Assembly: GCF_002222655.1 (NCBI RefSeq)
Contig: NZ_CP022423.1
Span: 3,286,001-3,350,000 of the forward strand
Length of the DNA: 64,000 nucleotides
From: Vitreoscilla filiformis
GTDB taxonomy: Bacteria; Pseudomonadota; Gammaproteobacteria; Burkholderiales; Burkholderiaceae_C
Reading direction: 5' to 3'
Part shown: one piece after another, positions 32,422 to 41,353 of the stretch
How the letters are laid out: every line of letters begins with the position of its first letter
Numbering within the stretch: position 1 is the stretch's first letter
The notes under the pieces: model-generated
What the model was told of the DNA's origin: nothing
The model's input: the letters and a program-made list of their open reading frames with translations, nothing else
Database searches by the model: none
Translations under genes and position numbers: made by a program

Positions 32422-33975
32422 TCAGCCGTGCAGCGCAGCCAGGCCGCCCCAGGTGGCGCTGAAGATGCCCGCGTCCATCACCTTCACGTTGCGCACGATG
32501 GGTTGGAAGTCCATCTGATCCAGCACGTCGCGCTGTAGGTCGATGCCGGGGGCCACTTCGATCAGCTCCAAGCCGTCTTCACACAGCTTGAGCACGGCAC
32601 GTTCGGTGACGAACAGCACGTTCTGGCCACGCACCGCCGCGTCATGGCCGTTGAAGGTGATCTGCTCGACTTGCTGGATGAACTTCTTCGAGCGCCCTTC
32701 CTTGACGATGGTGAGTTTGCCTTCGCCAATGGCCACCTCCAGCCCGCCGGCGGTGAAGGTGCCGCAGAACACCAGATTTTTGGTGGAGCGGGTGATGTTG
32801 ATGAACCCGCCGCAGCCCACTGGCCGGCCATTGAACTTGCTGACGTTCACGTTGCCGTGCGCGTCCGATTGCGCCAGGCCCAAGAAGCTGGCATCCAGGC
32901 CGCCACCGTCGTAGAAGTCGAACTGGAAGCTCTGCTCAATGATGGATTCGGCGTTGTAGGCCAATCCAAAATCACCCAGTTGTGCCGGGATGCCGCCGTT
33001 CACGCCGGATTCGATGGAGAGCGTGAGCGAGTCCGCCACGCCTTCTTCCGCCGCCACCGCCGGAATACCCGCCGGGATGCCAATGCCCAAATTGGTCAGC
33101 GAACCGGGTTTAACCTCCAGCGCCGCACGCCGCGCAATCACCTTGCGCTCATCCAGCGGCATGGGCGTCAGGCTGCCGGTGGGCACTTGCACATCCCCAC
33201 ACAGCGCCGGGTTGAACTGGGTGGCGATGGTTTGCATGTGGTTTTCCGGTTGGGCCACGATGACGTAGTCCACCAAGAAACCCGGCACTTTCACCGCCTT
33301 GGGGTGCAAGCTCCCCGCCTTGACGATGCGCTCCACCTGCACAAACACCTTGCCGCCCCAGCGCTTGGCCGCCTGGGCGATGGAAAGCTGCTCCAGCAAC
33401 ACGCCTTCTTTGTCCAGCGTGATGTTGCCGCGCTCGTCGGCGACGGTGCCTCGAATGATGGCCACGTCGATTTTCGGGCTGGGGTAGTAAAGCCACTCTT
33501 GGCCCTCAAACGCCACCAGCTTGACCAGCGGCGCGGTGGAACGCGGGTTCATACGCCCGCCTTCTTGGCGCGGATCCACAAACGTGCCCAAGCCCACTTG
33601 CGTCAGCAGCCCCGGCGACTTGTTGGCGATTTGGCGCGTCAGGTGCGACAGCGACCCCTGCGGGAAGTTGTAGGCTTCGACCTCGCCGTCGAAGACCATC
33701 TTCATCATTTCCTTGCCGGTTTGGCCGAAGTGACCGGCCACCACGCGGCGGATCATGCCGGGGTGGGCAAAGTGTTTCATGCCCGCTTCACCCGAGTTGC
33801 CCACGGCGCCACAGGCCCAGGTGCTCACCATCTGCGGGTGGCCGGTTTTCAGGAAGTGACGCTCCACGCCTTGCAGGATTTCTTCCGGCAAGCTGGTCAC
33901 GGCCAGGCCGCCCAGGAAGATGGTGGCGTCGTCGGGGATGAGGGCGCCAACGTCGTCGGCGTTAATGACTTGCAT
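32422..33975 (-). CDS. Acyl-CoA:acid CoA-transferase, family I (YdiF/propionate type)
   Basis: This 517 aa single-chain family I CoA-transferase is a natural alpha-beta fusion. The first half (about 1-270) has the GGLAVTSLPEEIL glycine loop. The second half carries the catalytic Glu, E322 in LSIESGVNGG, which forms a glutamyl-CoA thioester. The ATG at 33975 has GGAG just upstream; a longer upstream frame is open but unconserved. It lies between two thiolase genes and probably swaps CoA between acetyl-CoA or another acyl-CoA and the pathway acid. Confidence 0.88.
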   Translation of the reverse strand: MQVINADDVGALIPDDATIFLGGLAVTSLPEEILQGVERHFLKTGHPQMVSTWACGAVGNSGEAGMKHFAHPGMIRRVVAGHFGQTGKEMMKMVFDGEVEAYNFPQGSLSHLTRQIANKSPGLLTQVGLGTFVDPRQEGGRMNPRSTAPLVKLVAFEGQEWLYYPSPKIDVAIIRGTVADERGNITLDKEGVLLEQLSIAQAAKRWGGKVFVQVERIVKAGSLHPKAVKVPGFLVDYVIVAQPENHMQTIATQFNPALCGDVQVPTGSLTPMPLDERKVIARRAALEVKPGSLTNLGIGIPAGIPAVAAEEGVADSLTLSIESGVNGGIPAQLGDFGLAYNAESIIEQSFQFDFYDGGGLDASFLGLAQSDAHGNVNVSKFNGRPVGCGGFINITRSTKNLVFCGTFTAGGLEVAIGEGKLTIVKEGRSKKFIQQVEQITFNGHDAAVRGQNVLFVTERAVLKLCEDGLELIEVAPGIDLQRDVLDQMDFQPIVRNVKVMDAGIFSATWGGLAALHG

Positions 33976-33988
33976 GGGGGCTCCTGGT

Positions 33989-35191
33989 TTACTTGCGGCG
34001 GTCGGTGACGCGCAGCACGGTGGCCACACCCGAATCCCCCGCCGCGCAGCCGGTGAACACGCCCACGCCACCGCCGCGCAGCACCAGTTCTTCGATGAGT
34101 TCGATCACGCCGCGCAAGCCGGTCGGGCCTTGCGGGTGGCCCCAGATGATGGAGCTGCCGTAGTTGTTCATCTTGCGCCAGTCAAAGCCGGTGTCGGCGG
34201 CGAAGGCCAGGTCGTTCACGGCGAAGGGGTTGTGGGTTTTCACCGCGTCCACATCGGCGATGGTGAGGCCGGCGTGCTTCAGGGCGTTGAGCGCCGCTGG
34301 GGCCGGGGCCATCGGCATGTGGGCTTTTTCCACGCGGGCTTGGCCAAAGCCCAGCAACTCAATTTCGATGCCGCTGTCGGTCGCCATTTCGGCGGCGCGC
34401 TCGCGGGTGGTGACGATGGCGCCAGCGTTGCCATCGGCTGGGTGAGTCTGGGCGCCGAAGGTGATGGTGCCGCCTTCACGCACGGGTTTGAGGCGCGCCA
34501 AGCCTTCGGCGCTGGTGGGGAACACACCTTCGTCGATGCTCAGGGCGCCGGTTTGTTTGCGGAAAGACGAATCGAAGATCGGCGCGTCCACCATGTAACG
34601 GCGCTGGAAAGCGCGGTCATTGGCCAGCGCGGCTTGGTATTGCTCGAAGCGGTGCAGCTTGAGTTCATGCTGCATCGCCAGCGTCACGCCGTACTTGGCG
34701 GCGACGTTCTCGCCGGTCTCCAGCATCGCTTTGCCGGCGTAGGGGTCGGCGGCGAAGTTGTCCAGCGTCCAGCGTTCGGTGATGCCGTTGCCGCCGGGGG
34801 CGGTGGCGTCCGGATAGTGAACGATGGGGCCGTTGGACATGCGGTCACACATCACCAACAGCGCACAGGTGGCGGTGCCGCCCGCCAATTCTTGCGAGGC
34901 CATTTGCAGCGCACGCACGCTGGTGGCGCAGGCCTGTTGCACCGTGGGGCCGGCCACGCGGTCGATGCCCAACATCCCGGTGAGCCAGGGCAGGCCGTAG
35001 AAGCTGCCTTTTTGCGGATTCGTCATCCCCAGGATGCCCAGGTCGATTTGATCCAGCGGCACCCGTTTGTCCGCCAGCACTTGGCGGCCAACGTGCGCAG
35101 CCAAGCGCACCGAGTTCAGGTTGGCCAGCGAGCCCTGCCACTTGGCAAATGGGGTGGACCAGTAAACGCCGTAGGGGATGAAGCCGTGCAT
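33989..35191 (-). CDS. Thiolase-like protein (lipid-transfer/SCP-x-like thiolase)
   Basis: This 400 aa protein of the thiolase superfamily has the Cys in VQQACATSVRAL (C88), the His motif NYGSSIIWGHPQGPTG and a late FTGCAAGDSG. These resemble the non-classical thiolases annotated as lipid-transfer or acetyl-CoA acetyltransferase proteins. The start at 35191 follows AGGAG with an 8 nt spacer. It is the first gene of the minus-strand unit, divergent from the crotonase operon. Two different thiolases in one unit suggest two cleavage steps or distinct substrates. Confidence 0.85.
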   Translation of the reverse strand: MHGFIPYGVYWSTPFAKWQGSLANLNSVRLAAHVGRQVLADKRVPLDQIDLGILGMTNPQKGSFYGLPWLTGMLGIDRVAGPTVQQACATSVRALQMASQELAGGTATCALLVMCDRMSNGPIVHYPDATAPGGNGITERWTLDNFAADPYAGKAMLETGENVAAKYGVTLAMQHELKLHRFEQYQAALANDRAFQRRYMVDAPIFDSSFRKQTGALSIDEGVFPTSAEGLARLKPVREGGTITFGAQTHPADGNAGAIVTTRERAAEMATDSGIEIELLGFGQARVEKAHMPMAPAPAALNALKHAGLTIADVDAVKTHNPFAVNDLAFAADTGFDWRKMNNYGSSIIWGHPQGPTGLRGVIELIEELVLRGGGVGVFTGCAAGDSGVATVLRVTDRRK

Positions 35192-35255
35192 GCAAATGTC
35201 TCCTGCTGTGGTGGGCAGATTGTTCATCGACTGAACCATTTGCACAAGATCACTC

Positions 35256-35334
35256 TAGGGTAAACCCTCGTCTTGCACTGCACAAAAGACCACGCACACA
35301 CGTATTGACGACCGAATTCAGGATAAACCCTAGG
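35256..35334. promoter_or_regulatory. Paired operator-like boxes in the divergent control region
   Basis: TAGGGTAAACCCT (35256-35268) is nearly palindromic (AGGGT-AA-ACCCT). A second copy, AGGATAAACCCTAGG (35320-35334), matches 11 of 12 core bases about 64 bp away. A TTGACG at 35305-35310 could be a -35 box for the rightward operon. The position between two catabolic operons suggests binding of one regulator to both sites. Confidence 0.5.
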
Positions 35335-35428
35335 TGTTTCAGAAATATCTTGCACCTCAGGCGGCACTGACGGCATGATCGCGGCCATCGATTTAGTTCA
35401 GTCAACTAAACATTTTGAGACCGTCGCC

Positions 35429-36238
35429 ATGAGTCAGGAATTCACCCCCGTCACCGGCCTGCTGGCCTCGCTGGATCTGTTGCAGGTATCGCAAGCGGGC
35501 AAGGTGCTGCACATGAGCCTGAACCGCCCGGCCAAGCGCAACGCCATTTCGGATGGGTTGATCGCCCAAATCCACACCGTTTTTCTGAACTTGCCGGAAG
35601 ACGTGCGCGCTGTGGTGGTGAGTGGCCAGGGGGAGCATTTCTGCTCGGGCCTGGATCTGTCCGAGCTGGTGCAGCGGGACATCGGCGCGGCCATCCTGCA
35701 CTCACGCGGCTGGCACACGGCGTTTGAAGCGATCCAATACGGCAAGGTGCCGGTGGTCGCAGCGCTGCACGGCGCGGTGGTGGGCGGCGGGCTGGAGCTG
35801 GCTGCCTCGTGCCACATCCGCGTGGCGGACGATTCGGCTTACTTCGGCCTGCCGGAAGGCCAGCGCGGCATCTTCGTCGGTGGTGGTGGCTCGGTGCGCA
35901 TCCCGCGCCTGATGGGCACCGCCCGCATGATGGACATGATGCTCACCGGTCGCGTCTACGACGCTGACGAAGGCGAACGTGCCGGCCTGGTGCAATACCG
36001 CGTGCCGGTCGGGCAACAGCTCACCAAGGCGTTTGCGCTGGCCGAAAAGATCGCCAACAACGCGCCCATGACCGCGTTTGCGGTGATGCACGCCCTGCCG
36101 CGCATCGTGGAGCAATCGCCGGCAGAAGGCTTGTTCACCGAATCGCTGATGGCCGCCGCTGCCAGCAACACGCCCGAAGCCCAAGCCCGTTTGGCCGCCT
36201 TCTTGGCGGGCAAGGCCGCCAAGGTGGTGAAGGAATGA
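35429..36238 (+). CDS. Enoyl-CoA hydratase/isomerase (crotonase) family protein
   Basis: This 269 aa crotonase has both oxyanion-hole segments (GEHFCSGLDL about 68-77; GAVVGGGLEL about 115-124). Glutamates sit at the two positions used for water addition in enoyl-CoA hydratase (E123 and E143), so hydratase activity is plausible. The ATG at 35429 starts the first gene of the plus-strand operon. The stop overlaps the start of the CoA ligase gene by 4 bp. With a feruloyl-CoA-synthetase-like partner, hydration of an aryl- or alkenoyl-CoA is the likely reaction. Confidence 0.9.
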   Translation: MSQEFTPVTGLLASLDLLQVSQAGKVLHMSLNRPAKRNAISDGLIAQIHTVFLNLPEDVRAVVVSGQGEHFCSGLDLSELVQRDIGAAILHSRGWHTAFEAIQYGKVPVVAALHGAVVGGGLELAASCHIRVADDSAYFGLPEGQRGIFVGGGGSVRIPRLMGTARMMDMMLTGRVYDADEGERAGLVQYRVPVGQQLTKAFALAEKIANNAPMTAFAVMHALPRIVEQSPAEGLFTESLMAAAASNTPEAQARLAAFLAGKAAKVVKE

Positions 36239-38112
36239 GCACCCCGTTCCGCCCGGTGGCGGTGGGCGGCGCCCTCGAAGCCACCTTGGACACCCGTGCC
36301 GATGGCGTGCGCGTGCTGTGCTCCACCGAGCCGCTGCACTGGTTCCCGGGTCGCGTGTCGGACGTGCTCTCAAAGTGGGCCGATGAGGCGCCGGATCGCA
36401 CCTTCATTGCCCAGCGCAGCCAGCCCGGCACCGCCTCGGGCGGCGAGTGGATTCGCGTCAGCTACGCCGAGATGCGCGAGCGGGCCCAGCGCGTCGGCCA
36501 AGCCTTGCTGGATGCGGGTTTGAGCGTCGAGCGCCCGCTGGCGATCCTCTCAGACAACGATCTGGCCCACGCCACGCTGATGATGGCGGCCAATTGGGTG
36601 GGCGTGCCCTACGTGAGCGTGTCGGCGGCCTATTCGCTGATTTCGACCGACTTTGGCAAGCTGCGCCACATCTTCAACACCGTCACGCCGGGGATGGTGT
36701 ATGCCAGCGATGCGCGTTTTGCCAAGGCAATTAACGCCGTGGCCGCGCCGGATGTGACCGTGATGCTGGGCGATGTGGGCACCGACACCGATGTGGGCGG
36801 ACGCACGCTGTGGAGCTTTGAGCACGCACTGGCCACGGCCATCACCCCGGCGGTGGACGCGGCGCGCAACGCCACCGGCCCGGACACAATTTCCAAATTC
36901 CTGTTCACCAGCGGTTCGACCAAGCTGCCCAAGGCCGTCATCACCACGCACCGCATGCTGTGCGCGAATCAGCAGATGATTCACCAGTGCATGGCCTTCC
37001 TGCGTGACGAACCCCCGGTGATGGTGGACTGGCTGCCCTGGAGCCACACCTTCGGCGGCAACCACAACTTTGGCATTGCGCTCTACAACGGCGGCACGCT
37101 CTACATCGACGATGGCAAGCCCACCCCCAAAGGCATTGCGGCCACCATCCGCAACCTGAAAGAAATTTCGCCGACGGTGTACTTCAACGTGCCCAAGGGC
37201 TTGGAGGAAATCGCCAACGCCATGGACGAGGACGACGCGCTGCGCCGCTCGCTCTTCGCCCGGCTCAACACCTTTATGTTTGCGGCGGCGGGGCTGTCGC
37301 AAGCGGTGTGGGATCGGCTGGACGCGCACGGTGTCATCGCCACCGGCGAGCGCGTGCGCATCATGACCGGCCTGGGCATGACGGAAACCGCGCCCTCCTG
37401 CCTGTTCTTGGTCGATACGCATGCCCGCTCGGGTTATCTGGGTTTGCCGGTGCCGGGGGTGGAAGTCAAGCTGGTGCCCACCGAGGGCAAACAAGAGATC
37501 CGCTTCCGTGGCCCCAACGTCATGCCGGGTTACTGGCGCTCGCCGGAACAAACCGCCGCCGCCTTCGATGAGGACGGGTTTTATTGCACGGGCGATGCCG
37601 TGCGCTTCGTCGATGAAGCAGACATCGGCCTGGGTCTGTTCTTCGATGGCCGCATCGCCGAGGACTTCAAGCTGTCCACCGGCACCTTTGTGAGCGTTGG
37701 GCCGCTGCGCGCCAAGATCATCGCGGCGGGCGATCCGTGCGTGCAGGATGCGGTGATCGCCGGCCTGAACCGCGACGAGCTGGCGGCCCTCATCGTGCCG
37801 CGCCTGGGCGATTGCGCCAAATTCGCCGGCGTCCCGCCCGACACGCCCGCGCCCGAGCTGCTGCACCGGCCGGTGATGCGCGCTTTCTTCCAGCGCCTGG
37901 CGGATCAACTTTGGGCCGCTGGCACCGGCAGCGCCAACCGCGTGGCGCGCATGCATGTGCTGGTGGAACCGCCCTCGATCGACAAGGGCGAAATCACCGA
38001 CAAGGGCACGATCAACCAGCGCGCCGTGCTGACGCACCGCGAAGCCTTGGTGGAAGCGATTTACGAAGGCACAGCCGCCGATCCGTGGCTGATCTTGCCG
38101 AACAAAGGCTGA
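36235..38112 (+). CDS. Acyl-CoA ligase of the feruloyl-CoA synthetase type
   Basis: This 625 aa ANL-superfamily enzyme adenylates a carboxylate and transfers it to CoA. It has the AMP-binding loop FTSGSTKLPKAVITT, DWLPWSHTFGGN, the TGLGMTETAP motif and the YCTGDAVRFVDE hinge region. The overall pattern, including GLFFDGRIAEDFKLSTGTFVSVGPLR, resembles Fcs/feruloyl-CoA synthetases; these differ from medium-chain ligases in the C-terminal domain. The ATG overlaps the crotonase stop. A phenylpropenoic acid such as coumarate or ferulate is a reasonable guess, not proven. Confidence 0.88.
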   Translation: MSTPFRPVAVGGALEATLDTRADGVRVLCSTEPLHWFPGRVSDVLSKWADEAPDRTFIAQRSQPGTASGGEWIRVSYAEMRERAQRVGQALLDAGLSVERPLAILSDNDLAHATLMMAANWVGVPYVSVSAAYSLISTDFGKLRHIFNTVTPGMVYASDARFAKAINAVAAPDVTVMLGDVGTDTDVGGRTLWSFEHALATAITPAVDAARNATGPDTISKFLFTSGSTKLPKAVITTHRMLCANQQMIHQCMAFLRDEPPVMVDWLPWSHTFGGNHNFGIALYNGGTLYIDDGKPTPKGIAATIRNLKEISPTVYFNVPKGLEEIANAMDEDDALRRSLFARLNTFMFAAAGLSQAVWDRLDAHGVIATGERVRIMTGLGMTETAPSCLFLVDTHARSGYLGLPVPGVEVKLVPTEGKQEIRFRGPNVMPGYWRSPEQTAAAFDEDGFYCTGDAVRFVDEADIGLGLFFDGRIAEDFKLSTGTFVSVGPLRAKIIAAGDPCVQDAVIAGLNRDELAALIVPRLGDCAKFAGVPPDTPAPELLHRPVMRAFFQRLADQLWAAGTGSANRVARMHVLVEPPSIDKGEITDKGTINQRAVLTHREALVEAIYEGTAADPWLILPNKG

Positions 38113-38127
38113 ATTCAGGAGACCGAG

Positions 38128-38895
38128 ATGCAGATTCAAGGACACGTGGCCATCGTCACCGGTGGTGGTTCGGGTTTGGGTGAAGCGGTGGCGCGTGAGC
38201 TGGCCGCGCAAGGCGCCAAGGTCGCCGTGCTGGACGTGAACGCCGCTGGCGCCGAGCGCGTCGCCGCCGACATCGGTGGCCTGGCCTGCCGCTGCGACAT
38301 CGCCGATACCGCGAGCGTCACCGCTGCGCTGGATGCGGTGGAAGCCCAGTTTGGCAGCGCGGCGCGCATCATCATGAACATCGCCGGCATCGGCACTGCC
38401 AAGCGCATCATCCAGCGCGACGGCTCGCCCGCGCCTCTGGAAGACTTCGAGCGCGTGGTGAAGATCAACCTGATCGGCACCTACAACCTCACCCGCCTGG
38501 CCGTGGCCCGCGCCGCCAAACTCGAACCGCTGGCCGATGGCGAACGCGGTGTGGTGGTGAACACCGCCTCGGTGGCCGCGTTTGATGGCCAAGTCGGCCA
38601 AGAAGCGTATTCCGCCAGCAAGGGCGGCGTGGTCGGCATGACGCTGCCGCTGGCGCGTGACCTGGCGCAGTTTGGCATCCGCGTTTGCACCATTGCACCG
38701 GGGCTGTTTGCCACGCCGCTGATGAACGAACTGCCGCAGGAAGTGCAGCAATCGTTGGCGGCTGCGATTCCGTTCCCCAAGCGTTTGGGCCAGCCGGCTG
38801 AGTTTGCCGCCTTGGCGGCACACATCGTCGGCAACACGCATCTGAACGGCGAGGTGATTCGCCTGGATGGTGCGCTGCGTCTGGCGCCGCGTTGA
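38128..38895 (+). CDS. SDR-family 3-hydroxyacyl-CoA dehydrogenase-like protein
   Basis: This 255 aa classical short-chain dehydrogenase has the NAD-binding TGGGSGLG loop (11-18), the DVN acidic end of beta-2 (NAD preference) and NIAG. The catalytic residues are S148, Y161 and K165 (YSASK). The sequence resembles type-2 3-hydroxyacyl-CoA dehydrogenases (HSD17B10 group), including RIIQRDGSPAPLEDF and the PFPKRLGQPAEFA end. In the operon it should oxidise the 3-hydroxyacyl-CoA made by the crotonase, before thiolysis. Confidence 0.9.
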   Translation: MQIQGHVAIVTGGGSGLGEAVARELAAQGAKVAVLDVNAAGAERVAADIGGLACRCDIADTASVTAALDAVEAQFGSAARIIMNIAGIGTAKRIIQRDGSPAPLEDFERVVKINLIGTYNLTRLAVARAAKLEPLADGERGVVVNTASVAAFDGQVGQEAYSASKGGVVGMTLPLARDLAQFGIRVCTIAPGLFATPLMNELPQEVQQSLAAAIPFPKRLGQPAEFAALAAHIVGNTHLNGEVIRLDGALRLAPR

Positions 38896-39021
38896 GCGTT
38901 CCGATTGGAACGCTGCTTGAGTTTTTGCCCCAGCGCCGCCGCCAGAACAACAGAGCGCAGGGCCATTCCGGTCGCAAGACCTTTGATCGTGGACACCGCA
39001 TCGTCCGCACAGGAGACAAGC

Positions 39022-40167
39022 ATGAACCGCACCCCTCGTCGTCTGAAGGCCCTGGCCGCCGCCGTGCTCACCTTGGCCGCCGGCTCCGCGCTGGCCGATG
39101 TGACCATCGGCATTTGCCTGCCCTTGACCGGCCCCGCGTCCGGTCTGGGCATTCCGGTGGCCAACCAAATCAAGCTCTGGCCCAAGAGCATCGGCGGCGA
39201 GAAGCTCAACGTCATCGTGCTGGACGATGCCACCGACCCGACCAAGGGCGTGACCAACGCCAAGCGCTTCGTCACTGAAGACAACGCCGACATCATCATG
39301 GGCTCGGTGGCCACGCCGGTGGCGATCCCGATGGCCGATGTGGCGCTGGAGTCGAACACGCCGCACTTCATGTTCTCGCCCGCTGTGCTGCCGGCGGGCA
39401 AGGATGCGTGGTCGTTCCGCGTGCCCCAAGGCAATGCGGTGATGGCCTTCGCCATGATCGAGCACATGAAAAAGCAAGGCATCAAGACCGTGGGTTTCCT
39501 CGGCTACACCGATGCCTATGGCGAAAGCTGGCTGCGCGACTTCCAAGACCAAAGCAAGGCATTGAATGGCCCCAAGGTGGTAGCCACCGAACGCTTCGCC
39601 CGCTCGGACACCTCGGTGACGGCGCAAGCGCTCAAGCTGGTGTCGGCCAATCCGGAAGCGATGCTGGTGGTGGCGTCGGGTTCGGGCGCGGCCATGCCGC
39701 ACAAGGCGCTGGTCGAGCGCGGCTACAAGGGCAAGATTTACCAGACCCACGCTGCGGCCTCGCGTGACCTGATCCGCGTCGGCGGCAAGGACGTGGAAGG
39801 CAGCTATGTGGTGTCCGGCCCGGCGCTGGTGCCGGAGCAACTGTCGGCGGCGCATCCGTCCAAGGCGGTAGCGCAAAAGTTCGTCGATCAGTACGAGGCC
39901 GCTTACGGCAAGGGCAGCCGCAACCAGTTTGCCGGCCATGGGTATGACGCCGTGATCATTCTGGAAAAAATCATCCCCGTGGCGCTGAAGAAGGCCAAGC
40001 CGGGCACCAAGGAGTTCCGCGCCGCGCTGCGTGAGGCCACCGAAACCATGGGGCGCACCATCCTGGCCCACGGCGTGCTGAACTACACCAAGGACAACCA
40101 CTGGGGCTACACCACCGAAACCGGCGTGATGCTCAAGGTGGCTGGTGGCGACTGGAAGGTCGAGTAA
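39022..40167 (+). CDS. Branched-chain/aromatic-acid type ABC substrate-binding protein
   Basis: This 381 aa periplasmic binding protein of the LivK/HAAT family has a clear signal peptide (MNRTPRRLKALAAAVL..., cleavage after ALA near residue 25). The conserved GICLPLTGPASGLGIP and LDDATDPTKGVTNAKRF segments follow. The ATG at 39022 has AGGAG upstream. It is followed by permease and ATPase genes. In Rhodopseudomonas the related CouP delivers p-coumarate, which fits the adjacent aryl-CoA ligase, but the ligand here is not known. Confidence 0.92.
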   Translation: MNRTPRRLKALAAAVLTLAAGSALADVTIGICLPLTGPASGLGIPVANQIKLWPKSIGGEKLNVIVLDDATDPTKGVTNAKRFVTEDNADIIMGSVATPVAIPMADVALESNTPHFMFSPAVLPAGKDAWSFRVPQGNAVMAFAMIEHMKKQGIKTVGFLGYTDAYGESWLRDFQDQSKALNGPKVVATERFARSDTSVTAQALKLVSANPEAMLVVASGSGAAMPHKALVERGYKGKIYQTHAAASRDLIRVGGKDVEGSYVVSGPALVPEQLSAAHPSKAVAQKFVDQYEAAYGKGSRNQFAGHGYDAVIILEKIIPVALKKAKPGTKEFRAALREATETMGRTILAHGVLNYTKDNHWGYTTETGVMLKVAGGDWKVE

Positions 40168-40314
40168 CCGAGCCTGGCTGACAGGCCATCGGGATCGGCC
40201 TGTTGGCGGTTTTCGCGGCACCGGTGTGTGGGCGAGGGGTTCATCCACCGGTGCCGTGCTTTTCGCAGCTTTCGAGCTGACCGCGCCCGGCGCGCGTCGG
40301 CTGCGGGACACGTC

Positions 40315-41352
40315 ATGGATTTTTCAATCGCAAGCATTCTGGCGCTCGATGGCGTCACCAATGGTGCGGTGTACGCGCTGCTGGCCTTGGCCACGGTGCT
40401 GCTCTTCACCATCACCCGGGTGATTTTCATTCCGCAAGGCGAGTTCGTTGCCTTCGGGGCGCTCACCTTGGCCATGCTGCAAACCGGCCAGGTGCCGGGC
40501 ACGGTATGGTTTTTGGTCATCTTGGCGATCCTCGCTGCGGGCGGGGAATTCATCGCCATGGTGCGCCAGGGTCGGGGGGCCGCCAAAGCGGCGGTCGAGG
40601 CCGGCAAGATCTTGGCTTATCCGCTGGCGGTGTCACTGCTGGCGTGGTGGGCGGCGCCGCAGCAGTGGCCGCTGTGGGCGCAGGCCGTGCTCACGCTGGC
40701 GCTGGTGACGCCGTTCGGCAGCCTGATCTACCGCTTGGCCTACGAATCGCTGGCCGACGCCAGTGTGTTGGTGCTGCTCATCGTTTCGGTGGGGGTGCAT
40801 TTTTGCTTGGTGGGCCTGGGGCTGTACTTCTTCGGTGCTGAGGGCTTCCGCAACCCGAGTTTCTGGGATGAGCGCTTCCAGGCTGGGCCGCTGATGCTGT
40901 CCGGGCAAACGGTGATCATCATGCTGGTGTCGGTGGCGTTGATCGTCATGCTGTGGCTGTTCTTCGAGCGCAGCCTGTGGGGCAAAGCGCTGCGCGCCAC
41001 CGCTGTGAACCGCCTGGGCGCCCGCTTGATGGGCATTTCCAGCACGATGGCCGGGCGGCTGTCGTTCTCGCTGGCGGCGTTCATTGGGGCGCTGTCGGGC
41101 CTGCTGATCGGCCCAACCACGACGATTTTTTATGACTCAGGCTTCCTCATCGGCTTGAAAGGCTTCGTCGCGGCTGTGTTTGCCGGCTTGTCCAGCTACC
41201 CGCTGGCGCTGGTGGGCGCGCTGGGCGTGGGCCTGCTGGAGAGCTTCGGCTCGTTCTGGGCCAGCTCGTTCAAGGAAGTGATCGTGTTCTCGTCCATCCT
41301 GCCCGTGCTGCTGTGGCGCAGCCTGCGCGACCCGCACGCCGAGGAGCATTGA
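40315..41352 (+). CDS. LivH-type ABC permease
   Basis: This 345 aa polytopic permease of the branched-chain amino acid transporter family has about eight hydrophobic segments and the LivH-like [34 protein letters not shown] start. The EAA-like [16 protein letters not shown] loop lies at about 225-240 for coupling to the ATPase. The ATG at 40315 is selected by the family N-terminus. An insert of about 40 residues after the second helix (about 75-110) is longer than in E. coli LivH. The next gene starts 1 bp after its stop. Confidence 0.9.
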   Translation: MDFSIASILALDGVTNGAVYALLALATVLLFTITRVIFIPQGEFVAFGALTLAMLQTGQVPGTVWFLVILAILAAGGEFIAMVRQGRGAAKAAVEAGKILAYPLAVSLLAWWAAPQQWPLWAQAVLTLALVTPFGSLIYRLAYESLADASVLVLLIVSVGVHFCLVGLGLYFFGAEGFRNPSFWDERFQAGPLMLSGQTVIIMLVSVALIVMLWLFFERSLWGKALRATAVNRLGARLMGISSTMAGRLSFSLAAFIGALSGLLIGPTTTIFYDSGFLIGLKGFVAAVFAGLSSYPLALVGALGVGLLESFGSFWASSFKEVIVFSSILPVLLWRSLRDPHAEEH

Positions 41353-41353
41353 G

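Noticed and set aside
36550..40311. Very long minus-strand open frame (over 1250 codons) across the CoA ligase and ABC region
   Set aside because: It lies opposite three well-supported genes, is Arg/His/Gly rich with no recognisable domain, and is typical of antisense open frames in GC-rich DNA.
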